From the NCBI GenBank assembly GCA_032358165.1, contig JAALGY010000019.1:124001-188000 (forward strand): DNA of 64,000 nt, given 5' to 3'. This DNA is from Diplosphaera chodatii (lineage: Eukaryota; Chlorophyta; Trebouxiophyceae; Prasiolales; Stichococcaceae). A program made the position numbers and the translations under genes. A model generated the notes under the pieces. That model had not been told where the DNA came from. It worked only from the letters and a program-made list of their open reading frames with translations, and searched no databases. Positions 47,970-59,571 of this stretch are shown here, piece by piece; within the stretch, counting starts at the first letter, position 1, and each line of letters begins with the position of its first letter.

Positions 47970-48959
47970 ATGATCGCCGACTTGATCTTGCCTCGGGGCT
48001 TTCTGCTGCGCACCTGCATTGCTGCTCTGCTGATCGGCAGCGTGGTTGGCGCGCCTATCAAAACGAGAAGGTTGCAGGCGGCGGCCATCCCGCGCAACAT
48101 CGCGTGGCAATACCAGCTGGCGGACGAAGGCATCATTACCAGGATACCGGGCGTAAAGTGGTATGACATCGACATGGACACAGCCGGCGACGGGCAGCTG
48201 GCAGCGCTGAAGAAGCAGGACCCCAGTATCAAGGTCATCTGCTACATCAGCGTGGGCTCGTGGGAGAGCTTCCGAGTGCAACTGGACAAGACGAGGCGCG
48301 GCATCATGCCAACCGACTGGAAGCCTGTCCTGGGCAAGGCGTACAGCCCGCCGTGGCAGGATGAGAAGTGGCTGGACATCCGCAGCAATACCACAAAGCA
48401 GATCATGTCCAAGCGCTTCGACTACGCCAAGAGCATCGGCTGCGACGGCGTTGACCCTGACAACACAGGCGCAAATGAGGAGCCCACCGGTTTCCCCCTC
48501 ACCGCGGCGGACGCTGTTGCATACAGCAAGTGGGTTGCGCAGGCTGTGCACGACCGCGGCATGCTCGTTGGGCTGAAGAACACGATTGACCTGCTGCCGC
48601 AGCTGAACCAGTACTACGACTTCTTTGTGAACGAGCAGTGCGGTGCCTACAACGAGTGCGGCCTGTACAGCGTCGTCGGGACCGTCAAGCCGGTGTTTGG
48701 TGCGGAGTACTGTGACGCGACCGCTGCCGGCAACGGCGTCACCCAGGACCCCGGGTGCTACTGCCCCGAGGCCATCGCCTCCGGACGCAACGTCCTAATC
48801 AAGAACACCAACCTCGACGACAAGGGCATCTCTTGTGCGGACTACTGCGCAGTCAACCTGTGCCCGGGCCGCGCCGGCAGGAAGAACTGCAAGGCCGGCA
48901 AGGCCAACATCTGCAAGGCGGTCTTCGCAAGGCGGCCCGCCACATCCGTCATGGGCTGA
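47970..48959 (+). CDS. GH114 (spherulin-4-like) protein, copy 2, intronless
   Basis: An uninterrupted 329-residue frame. Signal peptide-like start MIADLILPRGFLLRTCIAAL, then AWQYQLADEGIITRIPGV, KWYDIDMDTAGDGQLAALKK, VICYISVGSWESFR, EKWLDIRSNTTKQIMSKRFD, IGCDGVDPDNTGANEE, FPLTAADAVAYSKWVAQAVH, NEQCGAYNECGLY and a Cys-rich tail (GCYCPEAIASGRNVLIKN; CAVNLCPGRAGRKNCKAGKA). Asp and Glu residues typical of the GH114 active-site face are intact, so it looks functional. None of the eight intron positions of copy 3 is occupied. A 70-base stretch (48861-48930) is identical to 53045-53114 of copy 3. An in-frame ATG at 47901 would extend it by 23 residues but would bury the signal peptide, so I chose 47970. 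Confidence 0.93.
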   Translation: MIADLILPRGFLLRTCIAALLIGSVVGAPIKTRRLQAAAIPRNIAWQYQLADEGIITRIPGVKWYDIDMDTAGDGQLAALKKQDPSIKVICYISVGSWESFRVQLDKTRRGIMPTDWKPVLGKAYSPPWQDEKWLDIRSNTTKQIMSKRFDYAKSIGCDGVDPDNTGANEEPTGFPLTAADAVAYSKWVAQAVHDRGMLVGLKNTIDLLPQLNQYYDFFVNEQCGAYNECGLYSVVGTVKPVFGAEYCDATAAGNGVTQDPGCYCPEAIASGRNVLIKNTNLDDKGISCADYCAVNLCPGRAGRKNCKAGKANICKAVFARRPATSVMG

Positions 48960-50586
48960 GGGACGTCAGGCGCTGCAAAGCAGGGACTGTGCAGCGTCAC
49001 AGGCCCTGCTGGCACTGGGAGCGCCATGTGCTCCACGGCATAGCAGGAGCATCAGCAACCATTCCGCCAGCATGCAAACGGATCACACCTCCACATGATG
49101 CTCCGGTAACGGACAGAAACGTAGATGATGACAGGATGAGCCACATAGGCACATACACATAACCCTGAACTAATTACTACTCTGTTGCGCCACGGGTGGC
49201 GCCATCTTACATGGCACCTGGTTGACTGTGTCATGTCAGTTCACCAAATTCTAACACACATATAGCTCGCTCAGACACGCCGAGTGGTTTTGTTTGTCCT
49301 GCAGCACATGCCTTGATTCATGCAGTGCGGCCATACATGCTAATATGGCTCGCAATTATGCTGCATGCACAGCGCGCATGATTGTTGTAGATCCTATACC
49401 GTTGGTCGTCAGGTGCAACGTGAACAACCTGATTGACTTTTGGGGGGTGAGGGGCTTGTCGGGCTTGTCGGATTCTCTAGTTGTGAGCTGAGAAGGCTAT
49501 AGCCTAGCTAGGGTTCAGCGGCTGACATGTTCACGCATGTAGGCTCGGCGATCACACGCATTGCCATTCCAGCTCTCACTCAGTCGTCAGCTCCAATGAT
49601 CGTTGGTTCATGTCAAGGCACGGTAGACCATGCCTGCTGTCACCAAACCACACTTCCTTTATTTGGCGCTTGGCATGTATGTGCAAGCCCACATGCTCAT
49701 GCTCACATGCATGGCTGGGCCGCAGTTCCCAGACGACTCGGGACAGTATCATGCTCGCAGCGCTAACGAGAGACGAGCTAACGAGATACACAGCAACTCC
49801 TCTCGCTAAGCGGGAAATCATCCTCAGCTTCGCAGATGGTCATTACTGGGACCTCAGACCAGCCTTCCAGCTCGCCGGCCTAAGATGGCCCAGCACCTCA
49901 CCTTCCAGCAGTGCAATGCACTGCATGCCATGTTGCGCAACGGTCAGACTGCCCTGCAAACTGTGGGCTTCTATGCAAGTGACCTTGGTAGTGGCTGTCA
50001 TGCAGTTGCTGAGGAGGCTGTGCCACAGAATGCTGCATCTCAGCCCCGCCGAACCTACCCGCGTGCCCTGCGGTTGGCACGGGCTCATCACGCAGTCAAT
50101 TCTCAGCAGGGCGGCAGCACCACAGCAGGTGCCAGCGCAGGAGCATGTTGCGACACTCCTGACTGCACTGCAGTGCACCCTGGAACGGTGAGAAGCAGTT
50201 GCCGCGACTATGCCGCTGTGATGTCCAATACCGGTACGGCCATGCTGCAAACACTGGCTGATCGGGGTTATGCAATCAGGGGATACTAAGTTGAACTTAG
50301 TATCCCCTGATGCAATATAAGACCACAATTGCACGTGCGATCTTGACATCTCGCATTTAGCCAAGAATACATCGCGCCACACGCCAGGCATCGGAATCGT
50401 CACATTTTGGAACATTCGTCTGTGCCTCAACTGACAGACCTCCACAGCCGTTCTGTGGACTACGTGCGCCTGCAAGTCCCTGTAGTGGAAGGGGGTCGCA
50501 GCGACTCGGACAGATTTCTGGTGCAGGTGCCTGTCCGCGCGATTGTTCACCCTTGACCCCCCGCACAGGCATCGGTGCGCTCAGTC
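48960..50586. other. Long spacer GH114 copy 2 to copy 3
   Basis: 1.6 kb with the 3' UTR of copy 2 and the 5' flank of copy 3, including the palindromic element at 50277-50309. Open frames here (for example 49843-50550 on the minus strand) show no family features. Confidence 0.5.
50270..50316. mobile_element. 33-bp palindromic element with 7-bp direct repeats
   Basis: Arms caggggatactaagtt (50277-50292) and aacttagtatcccctg (50294-50309) are perfect inverses around a single G. The direct repeat atgcaat flanks it on both sides (50270-50276 and 50310-50316). The homologous flank of GH114 copy 2 (about 47715-47725) has one related site and no insert. This looks like two terminal inverted repeats with almost nothing between them: a MITE-like remnant or an internally deleted DNA transposon. 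The length and CAGGG ends resemble hAT-type termini, but hAT duplications are 8 bp, so the family is not assigned. Confidence 0.65.
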
Positions 50587-53143
50587 ATGTCGTCCGGAAG
50601 TGCGTCTCTGCTGCGCGCCTGCGTCTCTGCCCTGCTGATTGGCGCGGCGCTTGGCGCCGTTCCGAGGACAAGAAAGTTGGCGCAGACAACCACTCTTCCC
50701 CGAAACATTCCGTGGCAGTGGCAGCTATCAGACAACGGGGTCATCACTAAGATACCGGTAGGCCACATGCTGCAGGTGTGACGAATGTTTCTGCATGTTC
50801 TGATCTCGGCAAGCAAGGCTGCACCAGGAGCATATTCTGCACCCTGCAACACAATCAGAGACGCACGCGCCCGGTGGTGCGCGCCCCGCGCACGCGATGC
50901 GCACAGGGGAGCTGCTGATCAAATGAGTGTGAGGACGCGATGGCGGTCAGATCGTCGTGGCCCAGCGATGCGCCGGCGCCTCCCACTGACGTTATTATGT
51001 CGGGCAAGTGCTGAACCGCTTTGCGCACATGCCCAGGGCGTGCAGTGGTATGACATCGACATGGACACGGCTGGCGACGGGCAGCTGGCGGCGCTTAAGA
51101 AGCAGGACCCCAGCATCAAGGTCATCTGCTACATCAGGTGGGCAAACCTGTACTACAGTGTGGGTGTTTTGCGATTCTGCAGTGGCCAAATGGCATGTAC
51201 GTCGTGCAGCAAACCCGCATCCGGTGTTAAGGGGTGAACATGTTGCTACTCAATCGAGGATCTGAGGTGCTGAGGTGACGCTGTCGTGCCGCTGCAGCGT
51301 GGGCTCGTGGGAGAAGTTCCGAGTGGTGAGGCACCCATTCATGATCCGATTCATGCGCTGCATGTGCAGGAGTGCCGTGCTGCGACAACTAGCGTGTTGC
51401 ACTGCCCATTAGCACTGCCTTTCTAGTGTTACAAGTATTGGAAGGCTAAGGCCGAGGTGAAACTCTGAAGCTTGATTGTTGACTCATCGCATCACTGCGC
51501 TGTGAGCAGTGCTGCTGACGGTGTTTCGTGCTCTCCCGCTCTGCAGCAAAATGATAAGACGCGGCGCGGCATCCAGCCCACCGACTGGAACCCCATCCTG
51601 GGCAAAGCGTACAGCCCGCCGTTCCAGAACGAGAAGTGGCTGGTGCGCGTCGCGGCATCACACTGTCATGTCCACTGCCCCGCCTGCCGTGCTGCCTGCT
51701 GCAACCTGCACCCTGCAGGGCGTCCTCAGTGCCGAGGACCGCGAGTTTCAAGTGGCACATGGCTTGTGTGTCTGTCGGCATGGCCGCCAAGGTTGACGGT
51801 GCGGTGTGGTGGTGCTCAGGACATCCGCAGCGACATCACGCGCCAGATCATGTCCAAGCGCTTCAACTACGCCCAGAGCATCGGCTGCGACGGCATCGAG
51901 CCCGACAACACAGGCGCAAACGATGTGAGCCGCTCTATCTCCAGCATTGCACGCAGCCAAGCAGGCAACACGACAATATGTTTTTTTCTGCCGGGACCTA
52001 TGTGCTTGTGGTGTTGCTGCCTCGTCAACAGCCTGGGTGTGATGAGTTCGCGCAGTGCCGGAGCCGCTTGATGTCCGCTTTGCATGGTGCGTTTTGCGTC
52101 CAACCCGGCTGAGCTCGTGCAAGTGCAGGAGGACACCGGTTTTGCGCTCACGGCGGCGGATGCCTTCGCATACAGCATATGGATTGCGCAGGAGGTACAC
52201 AACCGCGGCATGCTTGTCGGGTGCGCACTTCTGCTCGGCACTGCAGTGTTCATCAGCACCATTATTGAGATTCGACTGTTCATATCGCCAGCCTTCACAC
52301 ACGCATGCAATCTGTCCTGCTCAAATCAAAGAAATCGTCTGGCCTTTAACACCTGCAACATGGATCATGGTGTGCAACAGCGCCAGCTCCTGCTGCATCA
52401 GTCATCACAACGTCCCATTTACCGTGTTGTGTGGCACATGATGCGCTGGCTGCAGGCTGAAGAATACGATCAACCTGCTGCCGCAGCTGAACCAGTACTA
52501 CGACTATTTCTTGAACGAGCAGTGCGGTGCCTACGACGAGTGCGGCGTGTACAGGTGCACATCTGCAGAACTTGAATCAGCTGTCGTGAGTGGTGAAGCA
52601 CAGCAGTACACAGAGCATCAACCTGCTCAAATAGTTGGCGGGCTGGCTGTGGCTTCAACGTTTTGTCTGACGGGCATTTGTCTGCTCATTGCTTGCAGCG
52701 TCGTGGGGACTCAGAAGCCGGTGTTTGGTGCGGAGTACTGTGACGCGACCGCTGCCGGCAACGGCGTCACCCAGGACCCGGGGTGCTACTGCCCCGAGGC
52801 CATCGCCTCCGGCCGCAGTGTGCTCATCAAGAACACCGACCTCGACGCCAAGGTGCCTTCAGAACAGCACTGCTGGATGCATCAAAGTGCGTGTCAGAGT
52901 CAAACCTCTCTCATGTCTTGCACCTGTCCTGGCCGCAGAAAGGGGCTGCATGCATGTAGAACAGGCCCGGACCGCTGAAATGACAGGTGGCATGTTGCTT
53001 CCCCGCAGGTCCTCACCTGCGCGGCGTACTGCGCGGCCAATCCGTGCCCGGGCCGCGCCGGCAGGAAGAACTGCAAGGCCGGCAAGGCCAACATCTGCAA
53101 GGCGGTCTTCGCAACTCCGACAGTCGCGCCCGTCATGGGATGA
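50587..53143 (+). CDS. GH114 (spherulin-4-like) protein, copy 3, eight introns
   Basis: Close paralogue of copy 2. Nine exons keep frame: 50587-50757, 51037-51137, 51298-51325, 51547-51642, 51820-51924, 52129-52220, 52456-52554, 52699-52852 and 53009-53143, for 326 residues. Signal peptide MSSGSASLLRACVSALLIGA, then PWQWQLSDNGVITKIP, VQWYDIDMDTAGDGQLAALK, VICYIS, VGSWEKFRV, EKWLDIRSDITRQIMSKRF, IGCDGIEPDNTGAND, NRGMLVGLKNTINLLPQL, NEQCGAYDECGVY and the Cys-rich tail. Five intron positions and phases coincide with copy 1 (after KIP/PIK, after FRV, after GAND/QVDQ, within MLVG, within VYS/DYS), so those introns are ancestral. All splice sites are GT-AG. Confidence 0.92.
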
Positions 53144-54082
53144 GGGCCGCCATCAGCCACGCAGCGAGGGACTGTGCCTGGCAATTCGCTCCTGCTATTG
53201 TCCAACGCATGCGGACAGCACTGTAGCAGGAATCACGATGAATGCAGCCATGCATCATCGGTCGGACCACTGCAGCGCTCTCTCGTCATGCCCCGGCGGC
53301 TGCGGATTGAGGCTGCACTGTCGATACTGCAAATCAGAAAGGTAAAGATGACCGCCCCCAGTGACGCCCCAGTGATGGTTGTGTTACTCCTGATGTAGAT
53401 TCATTGATTTTGATCTCTTGCAGCCCCTGTTGTGCTGCAACGTTAGTTGACCCATTTTTGAGGCATGCTCAGCTCAGGCAGGCTTTGGTGGTTTATTCGT
53501 TTCCGTAGCATAACTTAATCGCTGGATGCAGCCATTTCTACGAATGCATGGTCTGCGCTGCAGCGTGCGGCTTATTGGAAGGGTCCCAGCTGACCTAGCT
53601 GACAGACCATTGGGGGTGCCTGCCAAAATTGACTGTGTTTACCGCTTGACTGGTGAGGGGATACAAATTTAACAGTTGCTGTCAGATTTGAGGGTTTGAA
53701 CACTGCCATGCCTGCAGGATACACACAGCACTCTCCTTGCAACTGTTACCTGTTGTGCAGTGCCTGATCTTCAGTTCTTTTGAAAAGATGGACACCACGC
53801 CTGACATTGCAGGAACACGTGTAGGCGCCCTCATATGCACATAACTTCAGGTCTACACTATGTACGGTCTTACACGAGGTTGATATCCTCAACTTGCTGA
53901 TGCAAGACTGCCAACATGCTGCAGATCTGCTACAGCCAGGACAATGCGCCAGCACTCAGAAACGGGTGAATAACAAACCAGCAGACTATGTATACGTCAG
54001 TTTTCACCCGGAAGAGCATGGACGCAGTGGATGCCGGCAGCTATTGACGTTCGACAGGTACTGGCCCTGTTGCCGGGCTGCC
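53144..54082. other. Convergent spacer GH114 copy 3 / POLD3-like
   Basis: 3' UTRs of both genes. TTACA at 53870-53874 is a candidate polyadenylation signal for the minus-strand gene. No coding potential is recognised. Confidence 0.45.
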
Positions 54083-57000
54083 TCACTTCTTGCCGAAGAA
54101 GGACTTGAGGCTTCGCTGGTTTGGGGGCGGCGCCTTGCCCTGTTGCAAAGAGCAGCACAGGTGAGCTCGATGAGCCGAAGATACACATAGCGTCGTGAGA
54201 GTTCCCGCACTGTCATTCTGTGCACCGCCGGACACATGAAGAGGGCAACAGCACACCTTGCCAGACTTCTTGGCGGCCCCGCCGCTGGCCTTTGCACCGC
54301 CGGAGCCCTTGGCCCCGCCGGATCCCTTGGCCCCACCCTGCAGTCCCAAGCAGAGGGAGGCTTCAACCTTGGCGCTGTTGAAGTGGGCAATAAAGCCTCG
54401 GCAATAAAGCCGAGAACCAGATGCTCAATCCGATGGTCCCAATCAATGCAGGCGCGCTGCCATCCTCGATCCTTTCTGGATATAGCTCCAGGGTTGCACT
54501 CGCCTTTTGGGGGCCAGTAGGGCCGCTCAGGCCAGAGCCCTTTGCCGAGGAGGCCGCCTTGGCCGGGCTGCCACTCCTCGTCTTGGCGAGTTCCCGCCCC
54601 TCGGCCGGCGCCGCCTCTGCCGCCCCGCCTGCCCCGCCAGCGCCTTCGGCCTCCATCGGCGCTGCGCCGTTGCCGCTCGGCACCGCAGCTGCTGTGGTCG
54701 CCTGCTCCCCTGCCGGCACCTCATCCTCCCACACCATCTCGGTGACCTGCAGCACAGCAGGCCACACGACTCGTGGACACGTCAGCCAGCATATCAGGGC
54801 GGGCACTGTGGGGCTGCGTGGCAGTTGTCGCCAATGCGTGCAGCGAAGTGCGTGCAGTGGAAGTGTCCCAGTGGTGTGCATGCATTGGCGCTCAGCAGCG
54901 TGGCCCTCATGTGACCATGAACTCGCCTCCTCTCCGTCATCGTCATAATAGGTGCGCATGACCTTCCGTCGCTTAGCGGCCCCGCCTGAGCCAGGGCACA
55001 GTTATCTGCTTAGTTGTGGGCCTCGGCAGTCGGCAATGCAACATCGCGCCTCTATCGAGCACGTGTTCTCATGGAAGTGAGAGTGACCTGAGAATCATGG
55101 TACCAGCACAGCGCAGCGCCTGGCAACTTGCTGTGCGCACCTGTCTCGGCGCCGAGCTTGATGTGCCCGGGCGCTGCCTTTGCTGCCTTGCCTTTGGCCT
55201 TTCCTTTTGCAGCAGGCACAGCCGCATCTGCCACATCTGCGCCGGTCTCGGCATCTGCTGCGTCGCCGTCCTGGGCTGCTGACGCGGATTTTCGGCCCCG
55301 CTTGGCGGCTGGCGCCTGCAGCATCGGCAACATGGTCAGCTGTCGGCACTTGGTCATCACGAACGAGCATAGAACGGAGGCACGTGTTGCGCACACAGAT
55401 GTACCATCTCCAAGCAAGCAGGCCCCACCTTGGCCGCCTTTGCCGCTGCCTTGCGGCCTGCCTTGCCGTTGGCTGCCTGTGGAGCAGCCTCGGCCGCCTG
55501 CCATTGCAGTGCGGCGGATGTCAGCGGGCCGCACAGTTCACAGGAGCACAGCTGGGAGGGTGCAACCGCGACAGCAGGCATGGTGGCAGGCGCCTCTGAT
55601 CAGTATGCACCAGGGGGCATCTGTGTTTTGACCTGGGCTGGGGATGGCGCTGCCTGGGCTGCTTCCTCCCCCTCGTCGCTGTCATCCTCGAGGTCCGCCA
55701 CCATGCGCTTGCCCCGTGCCCTCCCTGCAGCGACGTCTGCACGACCGACTCAGTGCCAAGCCCTTATGGAGCACACTGGTGACACGATCAGTCAGCTGCA
55801 TGCCTTGCACCGCCGCATTCTGCCGATGTGACATGATAGAACAGCTTCTTGGAGTGCTGAAAGCTCGTGCCATGCGCGCCTCGGGGTGCGACAGCCACAT
55901 CCTCGTCGCTGCTGCTGCTGCCACCCTCGTCCTGTGCGACAGAACCGTCCTCAGACCCAGCTGCGGCACAGCAGGCGATGAAGTGCCACACATGTGTAGG
56001 CACGCCCACAGCGGATGGCCGCCAGCAGCAGCCTTGAAGCAGACCGCTGCACACCAGCATGGTCCAGCAGCCTGGGCCCTGAGCAGGCAGCAGGGCACCT
56101 GCTGCGCCGCCCGCAGCGCTGCGTCGGCGTCGCCGCCCACGGGTGCGGCCGCCCTTGCAGCTGGCGCCGCCGGCTGCTTCCGCTTTGGGGGCGCCTTGCT
56201 CCACATGCCCGCCATTTTGCTGCCAGCTGCAGGGTGCAGCAGATCGCGTGTAGTCAAACGGTGTCGCCATGCATGGCTGCCAGCGGCCACGGTGAAACCA
56301 GCCATGCGTGACAACAGCAGAAGTGAACCGGTGCGGTGAACGATTGCACCCAACACACACCTGTTTTTGCGGCCTTGGCTGCCGGCTGCCTGCTGTTGCC
56401 CTGCGGCTTCTCGATGCCATTGGCCGCCGGCGCTGCTGCTGCGCCTGCTGCCTTCGCTTCCGCACCGCCTGGCTGCTGTTGGTTCGCTCCCCGCTGTGCC
56501 AGATCCGACTTGAGGGCCTCCAGCACCTCGGCAGGCCCCGGCTTCTTGGGCTTTGCTGCTGCTTGGGGCTCGGGCGGCGGCTTGGCAGCGGCGGCACGCC
56601 GAGGCCCCCGCGCCGGATCCCGCACCTGCAGTTGGCGTCGTACTATGGACCACACCACATGCCCTTGCTCGGAAGTGGACCCCCGCACATGCGAGGCGCA
56701 CATCAGCTGGCAGAATGGGATGTCATGCCGTGCGCTGGCACACGTTACACGTTCTCCTGCCAGAGGTCAAGCAGGACACCGATGCAGCCTTGCAGCTGAC
56801 AGCAGGGGCATCAGGCCAGCACGGCTTCTGTCAACCGCCATCCTGCAGCAGCCCCAAGACTTTGATCTTGGATCAATCGTCTGTACCCTCACCGCAGCTT
56901 CGCAGGCGACCGCTGAAAGCGCAGCCCCTGGCACGCAGCCGCTGTCTGTGGCATCGCCGCCAGCACTGGCTTTAAGTAACCGGGCAAAGAGCGCCTCCAT

Positions 57001-57968
57001 CTGCACCTGGTCTGTGTTCCATAGCTCCGCTGTATCCTGTAGCAACGGAGTGCATCGTATGAGCCATCTCTCAAACACTTGTGCCGGGAATGGGCATACG
57101 TACACAGAGAACAGCGTTCTGAAGGAAGGGCGGTGACTGCAGTATCAACATCGTAGGGTGAGTGGATCAGACGGAACTGGTTCGGAATGGCAGTTCAGAA
57201 GTGCTCCACATGTCGGTCCGGCCCGGGCATCGCAGTGCAGGCATTGACCCTCTGTGGACCCACCTTCGGCTGCGCTGGCTGCACGCTGTACACGTGCAGG
57301 CTGGTGACCTCGGCTAGCTCCGCTTTTCGGTTGTCTAGTCGTGCTGCGTCCACCAGCTGCGCTATGTGTCGCCTGCCACCGCCGCCGCCAGCGACCGCGC
57401 TCCTGCCATCGGCCCCGTCATCGCCACCGCCGCTGCTGCTGGCGTCCGTCACAGGTTTCGTCCAGCCGGACAGGAAGTATGTGGCGGCAATCTTCCCGCG
57501 GTGCGCCTCAGCAAACGCAAACAGCAGCTGCTTTGCGAGCGACGCCGAGATCGCGCAGTGCCGCGCCAGCCACTTGTACGTGACAACCTGCACGAAGCAG
57601 CTATATGTGTGTCGTCACACCCCGCAGCGTCCCTTTTGCTTCCCAGTTGCTGACTCAACTGCCCTTCCTTCTGATCAACAAGGCAGGCCTGCGCCCACAG
57701 CATCCAACCCATACCGACAGGTAGACAACTCGGGCTGTGCCAACTTCTTGCACAGTGTGATGATCTTCCAGCCGATTAGGAAACACTCTTGCAGCGTGCT
57801 GTGCATGGTCGCTTGACCTTTGGGCCAGCAGCATGTTTCAAACTTGAACCAAGGTGCAGTTATCCAATAAAGCCCAACATGTGTCGCAATCACCTGCAGT
57901 TGCTGCTCTACAATCTCCTTCAGCTGCTCTAGTATCTCGGCCGCGCTGTGCTGAACTTCAGGTGGCAT
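54083..57968 (-). CDS. POLD3: DNA polymerase delta subunit 3 (POLD3/Cdc27-like)
   Basis: Accessory subunit of replicative DNA polymerase delta in the nucleus. The start exon at 57968 (MPPEVQHSAAEILEQLKEIV) joins VVTYKWLARHCAISASLAKQ, LFAFAEAHRGKIAATYFLSG and VTSLHVYSVQPAQP, which match the winged-helix N-terminal domain of POLD3. The long middle region (54.3-56.7 kb) is Ala/Lys/Pro-rich and disordered, with acidic patches (SSSSDEDVAVA; VADLEDDSDEGEEA) and basic patches (AKRGRKSA). Near the C-terminus come RKVMRTYYDDDGEE and VTEMVWEDE, as in POLD3, then a Gly/Lys repeat and the terminal PCNA-interacting box QRSLKSFFGKK. The overall order is diagnostic. Many small exons in the disordered part were not bordered exactly, and an upstream ATG at 57998 is also possible. 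Confidence 0.85.
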
Positions 57969-58416
57969 GCTGTTGACTGATCCTGCGCAATTCCTCAAGG
58001 TCGGAGCGTTAGCGCATCGCTGTAAAGCGCTATCAGATTGATGCAGATCGTAGTCTGAGCCGGCTGAGTCAGGCTGCAGCCATCACAGCAGTATCTGGCG
58101 AAGCAAGAGATGTCGGAGCTGGTGCATGCAGGGTTGCGAAGCATCAGCAAGAGCAACGTCACAGCCAACTTGCCTGACCTGCTTTGCAGCTCGTTGCAGA
58201 TGCAAATTGCACAGAGTCTGTGCAGAGTCTGTCACATACTTCTGTTCGGACCGCAGCGTGGCAGCTGCTGAGGCATCACTTTTGCAAATGCTGCGCCTCC
58301 GCCGCAGCGGCCATACAATGACGAGTCTCTGAGAGCGCAGCCTCAAATGAATAGACCACCACAGTGCATGTAGACGAATCATTGCTTCCGCACACATCAT
58401 CGGGAGGCATTTGTTG
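57969..58416. promoter_or_regulatory. Divergent region POLD3-like / LYR-motif gene
   Basis: 448 bases between two divergent starts, likely a shared promoter region. A plus-strand open frame from 58111 has no family features. Confidence 0.4.
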
Positions 58417-59341
58417 ATGTCCAGCTCCTCTGCAGCCGGCCGTGCAATCAGCCTGTACCGCCAAATCCTTAGAGCGGCAATCCACTGGGCAGACGCAGAG
58501 GTGCCTCCCATAAAGCTACCTGTTTGGTGCTGATCGGGTGCAACGGGTTTGCGTAGGTGTGACAGTAGAGCATGTGGCACGGCTGACGCCCATGTGGGTA
58601 GCAACGTGGCAGTGCATGCACAGGAAAAGCGCTACATCCGCGCCGAGGCGGGGAAGCTGTTCCGCGCCAACCGCGGCGCAGCCGGCGCCGAGCAGGAGGC
58701 CGCCCTGAAGGAGGGGGAGACGCGGCTGCACTACGCCGAGCACTGTGCGCATCCCAAGCAGTTTGGCAGCAGCCTGCTGCTCAGTGCTGGCTGCTCCTTG
58801 GAAACCTGGATGTGCCTAGGCACATGGCTCAGCAGTATAGTGCGCCTGCTGGGTGTGCCAGCAGCTCAAGCCATTACCGACACATGCTGAACTGTGTTTC
58901 CTGCAGACGGCATCCCGTACCCACGGCTGCACCACACCAAAGTCCGCACACGCTTCGCACCCAAGATGGACTTTGACCACAGCGTACCTCACAGCAGGTG
59001 ATCCTGGTCTCTACCTTGAACAGGCTGTGCGCTCAGCTGCTTCAGAATCGGGTGCCACGCCGATCCGCAGCAGATGCTTGCCACTGCAGCCAGTGCTGCT
59101 CGAGATGACCATCCACTGCCATTTGCAGGGACTCTAATGCTGACTCAAAGCTTGCGCGTGCGGCAGAGCGGCTAGGCCGGGTGAGTGCCATGCATGGTGG
59201 CACTGCACCATCTTGCAACCCCACGTGCAATGCTGTGCCTCTTCCTTCACTGCTTCAGACGATCTGCGCCTATTCTCTTCTCTGCAGCGGCAGCGGCAAC
59301 GAGATGAGGAGCGCATGCCCCAGGGCACAGAGACATCGTGA
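58417..59341 (+). CDS. LYR-motif (complex 1 LYR family) protein, LYRM1-like
   Basis: Small mitochondrial-type adaptor of the LYRM superfamily, whose members bind acyl-ACP and help Fe-S or respiratory-complex assembly. Five exons keep frame: 58417-58500, 58624-58744, 58907-58997, 59129-59180 and 59288-59341, for 133 residues. The LYR signature is in exon 1 (AISLYRQILRAAIHWADAE). Exon 2 continues EKRYIRAEAGKLFRANRG, with the conserved Arg, Phe-Arg-Asn and a GETRLHYAEH helix. Exon 3 gives YGIPYPRLHHTKVRTRFAP, the IPYPR-type end of LYRM1. The last exons are charged (RAAERLGR; RQRQRDEERMPQ). A TGTAA motif is at 59471-59475. The short first exon makes the gene easy to miss. Confidence 0.85.
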
Positions 59342-59571
59342 TTGTGCTGCTGCATGGCTACCGCCAGCAGTTGCTTGGTCACGAGGACGACAGGGCAGAC
59401 ACACCCTGCTGGCGGCATGGTCGTGCCTGAAATGTGACGCGTTGAGAGCACCAGCAGAGCGTGCTGGTTTTGTAAAGATTGAACTGGAACATGAGGTCTA
59501 AGAGCACCAACGAAGTATATGACTTGACTAGATGGCTGTGCCGTTAGAAATGACCCATCACAGTGCCGCTG

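Noticed and set aside
49843..50550. Minus-strand frame of 235 codons between GH114 copies
   Set aside because: It includes the copy 3 promoter region and the palindrome, with no recognisable motif.
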